Source of the DNA: Rotaria socialis
Lineage: Eukaryota; Rotifera; Eurotatoria; Philodinida; Philodinidae
Reading direction: 5' to 3'
NCBI GenBank assembly: GCA_905331475.1
Contig: CAJNYU010000040.1
Location: 45,248-109,247, forward strand
Length of the DNA stretch: 64,000 nt
Below the pieces are notes generated by a model, which worked only from the letters and a program-made list of their open reading frames with translations, did no database searches and had not been told where the DNA came from. Positions 36,967-51,754 of the stretch are shown piece after piece; position 1 is the stretch's first letter, and each line of letters opens with the position of its first letter. Both the position numbers and the translations under genes were made by a program.

Positions 36967-39551
36967 TTAATTGGGTGAAAAATTATTGAGATCATCAAGC
37001 ATACGTTTTTTCCTTGCCCATTGTATATATTGAGCATATAATGAACGTGCATATGATAGGATTCTTTCACCATTGTGACGACGACGAAAACGATCAAAAT
37101 ATACGGCTATTTCTTGTTCATCAAGATTCATTTGTTTCAATAATAAATTACGATGAGCTAATAGTATCGAGACACAAAGAAAAAGTAAAAATAAATTTTC
37201 TTCTTCAAGCCACGTTGTATTATCACTGAGTAAGCGTTGTATCCAATTAGCTGTTGCTGAATATTGTGTCGGTACAGCTGCACTAGCAACTGCGTTTGTC
37301 GGAGTAGTCATAGAATCATTACAAGACAGTGTCGATAAATTGTTCATATCAAATTCAGATATTTCACTAAGTGAATATGAGTTTTCTAAACTTTTCCCTC
37401 TTGATTTCGCCCACGAAGCATTTAAATTCCTAGTGGTGAAATTATATTCATCATTATCCAAAGTTACATTACTATCGCGTCGTTCATGGTCTTGTAAAGT
37501 AGATAATAATTCGTCTCTACTAATATAAGTTAATGATGACGAACGATGTCTATATTTACAAGTGCTCGACTCATCCATGACTGATAAGGGTGGACAACTC
37601 AGCGCACGACGTTGTATTTGTTGACTTGCTTCGTTAGATAAATTATCAGAAATCAATGTATCCGATGGTGAAGTTATTAAACATATATCGCTGAGTTGTG
37701 GTGGTTCATTATCGATTGGTAATGTTGCCCACATTACTTCAAGTACACGTAAAGCATCATTAAATGGAAATTCACGTTTACATTCGAGTAATAACCATCG
37801 ATAAGTAAAATAAAGATTGACTAAAAATGATCAAACAAAAAATAATTTTAAATAATTTAATTTGTCAACTCTACAGAATTCTTTAGCTATATAATTTACC
37901 TGCATCACAAGATTCAAGAAAATTCCAATAAACAGGATCAATAGCTCTTAGAAGCGTTTTAAGATGATGAAGTTTCGTTGCTATAGCTACACCATCCGTA
38001 GCAAAATTGACTTGAATACGTTTCATAAGCGAACAAAAACATACATATGCTAATGATTCTTCGCGCATTACATATAAAATTGTCGAAGCATAATCATTCA
38101 TCCCTGAAAGTAATCAGAAAAATCAATTTTTACATATAAAAGAAGACATAAGAAACCAGAAAAATTTTCTCTCGATATATTTCAATTTCAGTTGTTTTAG
38201 TATAGAAAAATTAAAATTATTTTCCGAAGATAAGGAAGTAGACAAATCTGTTCACACGCTCACTTGTACATCCTTTATAAAACTGACAACATCTTCATTA
38301 ATGACTAATTGAAATTTATTTATTATTCTTAAATTAAATATTTATCTTAAGTGCTGCTATTCAAATCTCACTGGAGAAGTTAAAAGAAACAGTAATATAT
38401 TCAAACCTTGGTTATAGGTAACATTTGGATGACTAATACAATAAGTTGTGAGAATATGAAATAGAGATCGGACATTAACAGAACCATAACCAGAATCAGC
38501 ATAGAAACCAAAGGATCGATCAGTTCGAGAAACATCTTTTTCTATCGTACGCATAATAACTCGAGTATGTTCGTTTTGATGTTGTTCATCTGTCCATCGT
38601 TTTTTTAATCTAATAAAATAAAACAACATTCAAAATATATTTCGTCTGCAAATATGATTACGAACTTTCTATATTTAATTTCTACACATTTAAGATAGGC
38701 AATACGTTCAAGACCAGTCATATTTGGTGGAAAGATGTTTAACAAATGACGCCATACAACTTTCCGATAGGCTGGTTCAACACCACCTTCAAATATAGCT
38801 TGTCGTAACTCATTTATATGTATAAGACGTCCTTCAGGATCAAGAAATCTTTTCATATCACTTTCATTCACTGGTCTTGAATTGTGTCGTTCATTCCCTC
38901 CTCCATACATCCAATCTAAAAAATTTATATCATCAATATCGAAGAAAAGCCTTCGAGTCTTACTGATGGCTTTATTCAAAGCTGAAGCTGCTTTTCCAGC
39001 TGTTTGATTTACGGTTGCAATAATCGATCGGCTATCAACATTAAACCAACGAATATTTGCATTGAAATCATTTAATCCAATAAAATCCCAATCATCGAGA
39101 CCTAACAAAAATACAAGAAAACTTTCATTAAACAACAAAATATAATTTAATCTGTTACCTTCTTCTCGAGGAGTTATTTCATATCGTAATCTTAAATATG
39201 AACCTGGTTGAACAGTTTGTATTGATGCATCAAGATCCCAATCGGACCAAATAGCCGTTACTTGTTCTCGGCCACTCTTTGTACATTTATGTATGGCGTG
39301 TATTGTAAAATCTGATTTAATATCAAATGCTTGAGCAATTAAGCACTGTAACGTTTGATAAGTTGTTAAACGGGGATCAATGCAAAATTTTTTCGATGAT
39401 CCTACTTCATGACCTTGATCGTTTACATTAATATTCGGTTTCTAGAATTTTTTTAAAGTGAAAAACAAATAATTAAGCCGACAAAAAAACGTTTTCTCAC
39501 ATAAACTTTTATTCTCACAACGTCTGGTTGAGCTGATCCAATAACAGACAT
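36967..39551 (-). CDS. TBC1D25: Rab GTPase-activating protein TBC1D25 homologue
   Basis: Six exons (39551-39501, 39441-39159, 39101-38666, 38609-38407, 38103-37900, 37820-36967) encode 676 aa. The N-terminal ubiquitin-like part includes FCIDPRLTTYQTLQCLIAQA and SDWDLDASIQ. It is followed by LDDWDFIGLNDF and the TBC domain: GGVEPAYRKVVWRHLLNIFP, then EKDVSRTDR, HPNVTYNQGMNDYAS, and YRWLLLECKREFPFNDALRV. Both catalytic fingers are intact (Arg in D-V-S-R-T-D-R, Gln in Y-N-Q). This is the full order of TBC1D25/OATL1, a GAP acting on Rab GTPases in endosome/autophagosome traffic. A Ser-rich insert of about 180 residues follows the catalytic domain. The first ATG within a spliced leader was chosen. 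Confidence 0.92.
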
Positions 39552-40068
39552 GGACGGTAGCGAAGTACTCGCTCGTTTGGCGTTCCAAGTCTGAAAAGAT
39601 AACTAAATTCAAAAGATTTTAATAAGAAAATTAAAATAAAACAAATAATTACACACGTTAGATTTTTTTCTATTAAAAATATTCCTCTCCATATTGATCT
39701 GACCTGAAGTAACACGGTGTCTAGCAAAATTTCATTCTTGTATATTCTTTATTTTATTTTTTCCATTTACCTCTCCTATGCAAATAAACCTTTTGTTTTA
39801 TAATCGTCATGTGTCTACGCTTAGAATCTCGAATGATAACCAAACTCTAATTTATGGTAGAAAAAAACAAGAATTTCTCTCTTTTGTTTTTGTTCTATGT
39901 AGTATACCGCCCTATGTTTAGATGAATGGAACTCTTTTTCTAGCCGTACACTAATCCTCAAAAACAAAAATGAAAAAGAAAAGACAATTATTTTGTGATG
40001 CATATACATATATTTCTTTTTGAAACTAAAATATGTAAATAAAAATAAACAAAAAATATTTTCTTAAT
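39552..40068. other. Intergenic / TBC1D25 leader
   Basis: It contains a probable leader exon of TBC1D25 just upstream of the ATG (acceptor near 39590) and AT-rich sequence. No other gene. Confidence 0.35.
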
Positions 40069-42876
40069 TCACAGCCAAGCAGATAATTCATTTCGATTAA
40101 GTTCAATTGCTTGCACATGTAATAATCGTTTTTGATTATAACCTAACCATTCACTTAATTGACTTTCACTTGGTATCATGGACATAATTAATAAATTTTC
40201 ATATTGAAAATAAATATGTAAATAATGTAAATGAGAACGCATTTTAATTAAAATAGATTGACCGATTGTATCTAATTGTTCATTAAATGATGAAATAAAT
40301 TTCATAGAAAATTTTAATGTTTGTAATTTAGGAAATTTAAGACCAATCTCTTTTATATGTACGTCTCTTAAACAACACAAACCGGATATATTTAAATGAA
40401 AAATATTTGCACAAAAATCACTTTGATGAAGAATATCATTTAATATCGAACAATTCAAATCGTTGTTAGTGATATCAAGATAACGTAAACATTGAAATTT
40501 GTATAAGGGTAAAATATATTTTATTAAATACGATGAACATTGATCACTAATAAAGTGTATATGACGAATATTTGAAATAACTTGTCGAAGAATAGTATTT
40601 GATGGAATTGCCATTCGATTAAAATTATATCGAGGTGTATGTATCAATTCTAAGGATGTTAAATTTGTTAAACAATTTATTTGATTACTTGATGGAATTA
40701 TACTCGGATAATTTGGAAAACATGGATCGAATATTAATCGAGTTAGACTTCGATAATCAGACTAGAACAATAGCAAAAAGTTTTAAATGTTAATTGCAAG
40801 ATTGTGAAAGATATATTTCCAGAAACTACTTTTTTCTTTCGAATGTCTACAATTTCTTGTCATTAATGGGGTTGTGGCAAATGTAAATAAAGAAAACTTC
40901 CATAATTTCATTTATTTGGGAAAATGGACCATACCTTGCTGTCACAAACTATGAGATTAGTCATATCCAACTGTTGTTTTTATTCATTTTCAAGGTTCTG
41001 TTGACCTGTGTATCACGTTTGATGATATAACATCATATGATTCACTTGAAAAATAAAACGCATACATATTCAGCCCAAACAATAGCTTGTAAAAACAAAA
41101 GAACGTATAATTAATAGATTATTCTATTGCTTATCAACATACGTGATTACACAAGTTTTAAGGTAATGTTCTCGTGTTGAAAAAGTTCTGTGCAGTTTGA
41201 GTTATTAAAATTAACACGAGCCGACAGAAGAATACGTCGCATTTGGATCTTTTTCAAAAATAAAAGCTCAACTGTTCTCAACTTAATTTTCATGATTTCT
41301 ATTGCAGTCTTCTGAAAAAGTAGGACATTTTTCTTTCTTTCTTTATGTTGTTCTAATTGTGTGTTCTCGAATTCTCGAATTCTCGAATTCTCGAAGGAGT
41401 TTCACAATAGCTGATTAGTTTTTATTTCATTTCAAAACGCATGATTAAGTAGTACCCATTTTTTCTCAGTCGTATCTTTTATTAGGATATTAAAAAAATA
41501 TATTTCTACAAATCGATCACTCATTTTTCTTCTCAAATATGAATGATAACTTCTAAGCGGAGGACTTTATAGTCTAAATACTCTTCAGAATAAATATATA
41601 AAATGACGGCTTCAACGCGCATTCGAGTTAGTTTATTAGTTGTTTTTACATTCTTATTTGATGAATATATCCCTTGAAAACATCATGCAATTTTTTAATG
41701 AACCAACTCAAGATTAATTTATGATAGTAGGAATAATTACAATGACAATAGTATTATATGTAAAAATTTTCTAAGAATAAGATAATAGACTTACACAAAC
41801 ACCTATGATATTTTGATTATTAATTAATGTAATCTTTGATGCACAAAATGGTGATGTATATATGAGTAAAGGAAAACCTTCGCCAAGTGAAAAATTTCGA
41901 CAATAAGCAATTGTTACATTCGCTTGATGTTGTGTATAAAATTCATTTTGGAAACTTTGTGCCAATATATCAATATCGTAATTTATTATAAGATTACTTG
42001 GAATGAATTGTAAAAAGAAATGAATATGGCATTTATCTGCTATATTTGACAGTAATGAACTAAATAATTGGCCATGATAATATTCGAATTGATCATCAAT
42101 TATGAGAAGAGTCAATTCAGATAATGTATCAACAACAAATGGTGACATGTAAACCCATTGTCGATTATAATTATCTATATACAATTTCAAATGTTTTACA
42201 TATGATATTATTGTTTGAATGATTGGATTTTGATAACTGACTAGCATTTGATTATAAATTCCACCGTGATCTACTAATAATGTTCTCATCACTGTATTAC
42301 TACATATCATCAAACAATCAAGTTTATCGTGAGAAAATGTTTTTCTAAAAATAATTTTATCAACGAAAGAATGAACAATAAATGATTGAAGAATGATATC
42401 AGGTAAGCAGATGGCTGTGTCAATAATTGGACGAATGTAAATTAATTGTTGTAAATTTTTTAAAAGACATTTCAACTGATAAGAGTCAAGAACGGTTGAC
42501 AATATAAATTCGATATTTGCCGAACAAGAACCAGTACGAGAATGTTGATTTGTTAATTTGAATGAGTGACAGTGTAATGATATATAATTTGAAACATTTT
42601 TAAAAAAACTTGTTATATCTCGACATGTCCATGCTGAAATTTCAACTGTATTTAAACGAAGTTGTTTAGTAAGAGAATTAAAACGTTTATTAAGATACAA
42701 AAATGATCTAAGAATATCATCACCACTTAAATAATCGAAGATGATATGAAAAATTTCAGCTGGAAACTCTTCGAATTTTGTACTAGAAAGTAAAAAGTTT
42801 AATTGACAAGGAAAAAAAGAGAAAATTTTAGACTTTACAGCTCATTCACACGGTCCATGCTACCCAAGGTATTCAT
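40069..42876 (-). CDS. F-box protein with leucine-rich-like C-terminal region
   Basis: Three exons (42876-42839, 42782-41795, 40761-40069) encode 572 aa. Residues about 16-60 form an F-box: FEEFPAEIFHIIFDYLSGDD followed by ILRSFLYLNKRFNSL. The rest is rich in Leu/Ile with irregular leucine-rich segments, for example LRYLDITNNDLNCSILNDIL and FHLNISGLCCLRDVHIKEIG. F-box proteins recruit substrates to SCF ubiquitin ligases. The substrate cannot be guessed. This architecture is common in bdelloid genomes to my knowledge. Intron 2 (41794-40762) is 1,033 bp, about fifteen times the local norm, and contains no recognisable gene. Confidence 0.75.
41365..41395. repeat. Tandem 8-bp repeat
   Basis: Almost four copies of TCTCGAAT inside the long intron of the F-box gene. 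Each unit boundary creates TTCGAGAA-like palindromes. No known role. Confidence 0.8.
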
Positions 42877-44290
42877 CTAAAAGAAACAAAACAGTAATAC
42901 AATATTGCCTAGATATAATATAGTTAAATCTTGTAAGATCGAGTCGTAAACTGTTCTTCAAAAAAAAAAAGAAAATGAAAAATTGATGAATTCAAAATAG
43001 TGAATAAGTCATGTATTCACCAAAAACATTGATAAAAATTAGTCTGGCATTTTTTATTTATTTTACTTGTTTACCTCAATTAAGAGTAGCATATAACGAC
43101 TAACTCTGTGTAGGTATAGTCTATTGAAGTACGACGTTCTCCTTACTACTTCCGACTTTGCAAATTAATTTTTATTGGCTACATTCTTAATACGTCTTTT
43201 CCCTAAAATGGCCGACAAGTGCTGCATAAAGCTATCAAGAAGTTATTAAATAAAATAAAAACTTCAATAAATTCCAAAGCACTATGCAAACCAACAAATA
43301 GAAGATTTTCATTGTGTGATAATCGTTAAAAGCTTTACTTCCATCGTATAAACACCATCTCTTTAATGATGATTCTATTGTTAACAGCTGTTGTTTGTAC
43401 CGAGTAACATGGAACGTTTAATCGGACGTTAAAACCAAACAGAGACAAGAAAAAGACAAGTTTTGCAATTAGACAGAAAAAAATTTCATTTTTCAAATTT
43501 CCGGTTTTTCATGTCAGAAAATTTTCTAAAGAAATTTGGTTATAATGTGCTCAAATGACTTTCTCATGCATATTATTGCTCTTTATGTTATATATGGGAT
43601 TTTGTAGGATATCAAACTATTCATACTCCCTCAAAAGATTCACACGATTTTTACTGTATTGACATGTATACTCTGCCTACGAAAATAATATTGAAAATCG
43701 ATAAATATATTACTAAATAAATAGTAAAAGAAGCACACGCATGACAAACAATTAAAATCAATAATTGGTTATTAAATAACAAATCAAAAGACACTTCGTA
43801 TTCTCTAACATGATCATATGTCATGTGCATTGGTAACTTAAATTAAAACACACATAAACAAAAAGAAAGAACAACAATTAAAAATATTCTTTTTTCCCTT
43901 TTTCTACTTTTTCGTTTGAAATTTTTCATATCGATAAATAATTGTCATCAATCGCAATAGTCATTTCGAAATAGACAGAAAGAGTCGAATTGTTTTTCAT
44001 GTCTTCAAAAAAGAGTATCGACGCTGTTAGAAATGGCTACACGTTGTTTTTTCTTGTCTTCGGCATCCTTTTTTTCTTTTTCAAATTTTTAGATAACAAA
44101 ATCACGCACGCATTTGCTGAAATTCGTTATTAAAATTTTGTTACATCGGAAAATGATGAAATCTAATTGAAAAAAAGAAATCATTGTTGAAAATCTTATA
44201 TTTTCTCCCCCAATCCCATCCTCAACGTATTAACATTTCATCTGTTACACAATTTTTTTGTTTTAATTTCCTTTCTTTGTTATTGTTAAA
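42877..44290. other. Divergent intergenic region
   Basis: 1.4 kb between the divergent F-box and PP1 alpha/gamma genes. It is AT-rich, with pyrimidine-rich leader sequence before the PP1 ATG. No gene recognised. Confidence 0.4.
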
Positions 44291-45718
<1,428 letters not shown>

Positions 45719-47697
45719 ACCTGTGCAACAATCATTTTTACATATTGAATTCAAATCAACACGCACTTATATACACTACTTTTTCAACCTTTGCTTATAC
45801 TTATTCCCTACCGGTTGCATAATCTTACTTAACTATCAACAACATAGACATCATTCGTCTTTTGTATATAATCAAAATCATCAGTTTTTTTCTTTTGTAC
45901 GCGTACGCATTTTCTCTTTTGCTCTATAGATATATATATATATATATATATTGATATATTCACTATAACTACTATCAAGCATTCATATTTCTTTTTTTCT
46001 TCTTATTGTCATCTTTGTCAGTTGTTTGGTTTTTTTCCTTCTAGTTCAAAAAAAAAATGAAACATTTTCTGTTCGCGTGCATTCGACAAAATAATCAGTC
46101 GATTTATTATTTTCTTTTCTTATTCTTGGTTCATATGTATGATTTCTAGATGCGTTTGATGATGGCGATCTCTATGGCTAGACAGTAATAAGCAACGAAA
46201 GATGAATGTCTATGCGTCAATTAAATTTCTTTTTTCATTAGAACATGATCTTGTCAGCCAACTTTTTTCCTTCTTCTGTGTGTGACTTCTATTCGAGAAG
46301 AATAAAAACAAAAAAGGGATTTAAGTAGTATTTGTTTTTGTTTCTTTTATACTATTCAATGGATCATAATGATGACGAGTATAGATTCCAAAATAGTCTT
46401 ATTGAATTCATTCAACTTGAGATAATCTCAAAGTGTTCAACAAATAATATATATATATATATTGGTTTGCATTTATTGGAGTAATATGAACTGATAGGAT
46501 ATAATGAAGGTTCAATGAAGATAAAGATTTTAGAAAAATCGAAATCAAGATTATAAAAAAAAATGATATGGTTCAATATATTAATAAGATGAATTCAAAT
46601 GATTTATAGTTGCTGTCGTTAATATTTTGAACGATATTTTCTTTCGAAGGAATATAATCTTGTTGAAAGAAAATTTCCTGTTTGTTAATTATACAAAAAA
46701 AATAGTTTTACTAGTCAATTTCTTGTATGACAATTTACTTTCTATTGATTATTTGGGCAAGAAAGAAACAAGCGAATGGGTGTACCGAGAGTACATACGG
46801 GATCAGGGGCGATGAGGATCAAAGTAGGTTAGCGTGAGTGTCTTTTCTATAGTTTCACTCTCGTCCCACACGTTGACGTTCAAATCCATGCTCGCTGTTT
46901 ATTGACTCGTATGCTTTCTCCGTCTACATAATCAGCGGAAAGTAGATCCTCAGACAAGAAGTCGTCTAATTTGAACATATTATATTTAGTCAATAGACAG
47001 GAAATCTGTTAACATCAAGCTGCATACTCGAAACAAATGAAGAGCTAAATATTGAGTGATTCATGAATCTGGGGAAAAATAAAAAATATATAGTTAAAGA
47101 ATATAAATTGAGTACTTGACAAATTGTCTTCAAGTGTCGACATTTCTATTTTCCTATTTCTTATTTTCTTAAAAGAATGTTTTGCAATAAAATAAAATTC
47201 AAGAGAATATACGCAATTAAGTTTATGTTGCTAACAGAAACAATGACATATACTTTTGTAACAAAAGAACAATCAAAATCGTATATAGGTTCGGTTAAGA
47301 TTTTGATTTAAATAGTAAGAAAAAGAATACATAGTCAAAGTTTAGCTTTTTGTTAGTTTAAAAAAAAGCCAATAAATAGATCATGTGATTGATGACGATA
47401 TTTTATCATGCTGAGTTACGTATCGTTATTGCAATTCAATATAAAACTGTGAATGCGGAAAATAATATATTCATACTCAAATTGAATTATTTGATGAGAA
47501 AATGAATAGAAAATTTCTAATAGAGTCTATCGAACACGAGTCAGCTGCTCGAGTTTTGACCGATTTCAAAATAGCTTCTCGTTACAAAAGAGAAACAAAA
47601 CTGGAGTCCGCACTCAATCTTTTTATTTTTTAATATGCATAAGAAAATATTATTCAAATTTATTTTAGAATATCATTTTCATTCGTATATATAATCA
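45719..47697. other. Intergenic, nothing recognised
   Basis: 3' flank of PP1 with (TA)n at 45930-45951 and about 46446-46462. No gene-like segment. Confidence 0.4.
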
Positions 47698-49455
47698 ATG
47701 TCTTTCAACGATTGGTTGTCCTCTTCGTCCGTATCTCGCCTACCTTTATCGACAACTAGAAATTTTAATGATGTAAAACAGCAACATCATTATCACTATC
47801 ATCATCATCATCATTACCATTATCAGCATGCACCGATGACGACAACAACTATAAGTCATCCATCATATAACAATTGTCAACATCAATGCTGTCAACAACA
47901 CGACAATTCTAACTCATTTACACTTGTACCACCAATGTCCATGATAAATCATCAAATACCATTAAAATATAAAGAAAATTTTCATCAAAATTCAACACTT
48001 AAACTGCGTCGTAGTGTTGCTTTATTTCTTCATCTAATCGGTAGTTATTTATGAAAAAAAAAAATAAAGATTCGAAACAATGTCATGTTTTCTTCGATTC
48101 TTTAGATAATTCCTCAATATCCGATTTCCTCCAATATGATAAACATTTCCGACATGCTGATAAAGTAAATAAGACTGTTTTTTCTTATAATTTTAAATCG
48201 GCATTTTTTTTTAAATCTAGTATCTATTAGCGATGACATTAATCTATTTTTGGCGAGCAAAATTACGTGAACATCATTACACAAAAGATTCGTTTTATTT
48301 AGCCTTGTAAGTAATGAATACAATAGATTATTTGTTTTGCGTTTTTTTCTCGACTAGATTTTGATTGTAGAAGTTTATGTTTATCTTAAAAGCATTAGTT
48401 ATTCTATTTTCCGAAAAATTAGATTAGTACATTGAATGTAAGCTGTCAATTTAAGACATGGCTCACTGCTAGTATTCTTTTGTATTGTACTTGATTTTGT
48501 AGAATAGAGAAAAAAAGTTTTTTTTTCTTGGAACGTCAGTCATTATATTGTTCTATTTTCCAGCTACATTCACATGACTTTCGTATCTATTTACATTACT
48601 GTCATTGAGAATATCATGCTGTTTCGGGCTACAAATGAGCTCTATATTATTTCACCATTTGAAATCGATTGAAAATTGATATTACATGTTCTAATATAAT
48701 TGTGTAGATCATTGAGAGACAAATATTTGAATAGTTAGGATATATTTACAGAATTCATGGTAATTGAGAGCAATAGGAAATACAAATGTTACCATTATCT
48801 ATGTAGTACTTGTTCTATAAAATGATCTATACCATTTTCTTTCATGCACATTTAGATGGTTAGCACATGATTCTGTTGAAGAAGATCTGACAGCAAAGTA
48901 TGGTTTATTACCATGGGCACTTCAAACAAATGATGGTCGTCCATCGGTTGATTTAAAAAATGATTTTAAAAGATTTTTATCGAAGAAAAACGATCTATGG
49001 ACTCGTATGGGTTTTCGAGCTCGAGTCACAAAAGATGAATGTGATGAAGTAAGAATTTGCTTGTGTTTGAAATTTTCATTCAAAAACTATGTCTTTTATC
49101 ATAGATCATGCTTGTTCAGCCAAATCATTGGCTTTGGCAACGAGAACGATCAACAGATTATAATAAAAAAATGGCTTTATTGAATCGAAAACAAAAAAAT
49201 GGCATATTGAATAGTGAAGACAGTTGTTCATCTACTTTATTGATGTCACCTGTTGATGATACAAAGTAAGTTGAAATTAAAATTTTGTTGGTTTTATCGA
49301 AAACTATGGAATGCACTAAAAAATCTTGTTTTTAATTTTGTTTTATTATTTCACCCCATTCGTTAAGGTCAATCATGATTGTCGACGATATGAATCCTGA
49401 TAATGTTTCTTGGACAAGCGATGATGAAACCGACGAGATAATCATATTGGATTAA
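47698..49455 (+). CDS. SPDYA: Speedy/RINGO cell-cycle regulator
   Basis: Six exons (47698-48040, 48106-48164, 48221-48306, 48856-49048, 49105-49265, 49368-49455) encode 309 aa. The N-terminal about 100 residues are low complexity with a His/Tyr-rich run. The conserved Speedy box follows: DFLQYDKHFRHADKYLLAMT, YFWRAKLREHHYTKDSFYLA, LWLAHDSVEED, KYGLLPWAL and LWTRMGFRARV, ending PNHWLWQRERS. Speedy proteins bind and activate CDK1/2 without cyclin by filling the cyclin site. The acidic tail ends SDDETDEIIILD. The intron at 48307-48855 is about 550 bp, longer than its neighbours. A (CAT)n-like stretch causes the His run. Confidence 0.92.
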
Positions 49456-51754
49456 ATTATTTTTTCTATTTTCTTTATAGGAGAAATATACTTTATTTTT
49501 GTGTGTATGTGTGATATTTAGGAACTATGTATTTTCTTTTGTTATTTATTTGGAAAGAAGAAGAGGATATTTTTGAATCAAGTTTATATAAATAAATAAG
49601 TAGCATTTAGTTTTTCTTTTTGTTTAGTTCCTTGAATAATCCCAATGGACAATCAGTTCCACTTGATATTTCTGTGGATACAATGGACGATGAAGACTGT
49701 TGAAATTTATTATTTTTCTGTTTTGCTTTTTAATTTTTATATTATTTTCAATATTCTTGGTTTCTTTCTTTTTAGTTTAAAAATATTAAGAAAAGTCAAA
49801 TTTCAGTTTGCAAATGTGTTAATACAAGAATTAAAAATGATCAGTTTCATTTGTATTGAGTATGTTCGTTAAATAATATGTGCGTTATGAGTTTTATTTT
49901 TATTTTGTTAATATCTAATGTGTTCAAAATCCCGAGTGGATTTTTAGTATTTTAGTTTATTGAGTTATTACATGTGCTTGTTCAATATATGCGTTCTTGT
50001 TATTCACGATGGTTAAAATGTGTTTATTATTTTATGTTTAATAATAGAATATAAAAAGTGTAATGATAAACAAATCTGTTCTGCATGTTTAATTAGTTTA
50101 ATGATGATATATAAATTGTGTTTTAATGTTCTATTAATAAAATTAATAAAATTAAAAAATAAATAATTGGTTTTGATGTTGCAGTTTCTACAATCATGCC
50201 TATTCAATCAGTAATGTATTCATCAATTGAGAGAACTTATAATTTACGATCTTGTGCTTAATTCGACTTTTTTTTTATGTGATTATTTTTTGTGTATTAT
50301 TTTAAGATAGTCAATATACTGATTGGATTGAGAATACAATAAAAGGAAGTTCGGCTCGATAGATGATGACGATCGTCTAAATAAAGATGAACGTTTATCA
50401 AATTAAAGTGCTAGTCATTGATTATCGTAACTGATGCGACGAAAGAATTATCGGAGTGTTATTTTTGTTTAAAGAAAATCTCTGAGACTTCATGCATTTG
50501 TCACACATATAAAACAGATATCAGTACGGAATTACGGTTAGATGAATTTATGCTACTGCAATCAAGTAGTATGATGGATGAAAATTAATCATAGGAAAAA
50601 TATTTTTCGTAGCTTTGAATATGCCAGATTATACTATCGAACTTAAAGATATTTGCCAAATAAGACAATATTATTATTGATAGAGAGAGAGAGAGAGAGA
50701 GAACTTATTACTACGTACTGCAATGAAATCGTATAGGAAGATCTCTGATATATGCAAAGATAGGGCAAATAGATATCAAATAAAGAATCAAAAGTCTAAC
50801 AATCCAATTTCAGAAAAAAACAGCGGATATTGAAACACTTCAGATGAATTCTTCGGAAATGGAAAATTTCCGGATGCGTCCCACTGACTTCCGATAAAAT
50901 TCCTTGATGCATTCAAAAGTAAGCTATTCTCACATTTTTCGATGAATAACTAATTGGTATCCGACATATTTTTATCCTGAAAATAAAAGTACATCTTTTG
51001 CACATTAAAATCGAATGAACTCTATAGTTTCATTCATTTATTTCAATTGATGAAATGCACAACGTAACAATTTCAAATCTATGATTACGTAAATAAATGC
51101 ATCGTAATTTTGAATCGATTACTTTTTCTTCAGACTTTAATCGCTATGAAGTCACTGATGTCGTCGAAAGTATATTTTATCAAGTGTTAAATTATAGATT
51201 ACATGCTCTGTTGAATCAAATATCAAATAATATTTATGAGTTGGCCTATCGTTTGACTTGTTTATGAAAAGTATTCCAGATCAAGGCGGTGCCATTCAAT
51301 ACACTTGTATTGGTCATTCTTGAGATAAACTTTTCATTAAAACTACTATAACTTGATGGAAACGATTTACAAGTTCAAATTCTTGTAGAGACTTTAATAC
51401 ATCATCGAAGTATTAGTTACAGACTAAGAAGATTTTCATACTTTTATTAGTTCACTTTAATATCTGTACTAATGAAATTTGCCTGTTTTTATTTAAAAAT
51501 TTCGATGAACAAAAATAGGCAACATTTATCTATGAATTACAATAAAAAAAAAATATCAATATGTAAAAATGAAATTATGTTTATATTGCTTGCATAGTAT
51601 CTTAGGAAAAACGTTGGCATGACAAAAACAGAGAAATGCTTTTGAGCATAGAAAATAATTTTGAAATACTTGGAATACAGTTAATTTAAAATGTTCCTAA
51701 AATTTTTGAACAACATAAAATAATAAATTAAGAAAAAATTTAATAGAACTATTT
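49456..51754. other. Intergenic, nothing recognised
   Basis: Convergent 3' region between Speedy and ferroportin. A (GA)n run lies at about 50682-50702. A 75-codon ORF at 49645 is AT-rich and unconvincing. Confidence 0.4.

Noticed and set aside
49645..49872. 75-codon ORF after Speedy
   Set aside because: Begins with MDNQFHLIFLWIQWTM, is AT-rich, has no splice context and lies downstream of the Speedy stop codon; probably 3' untranslated.
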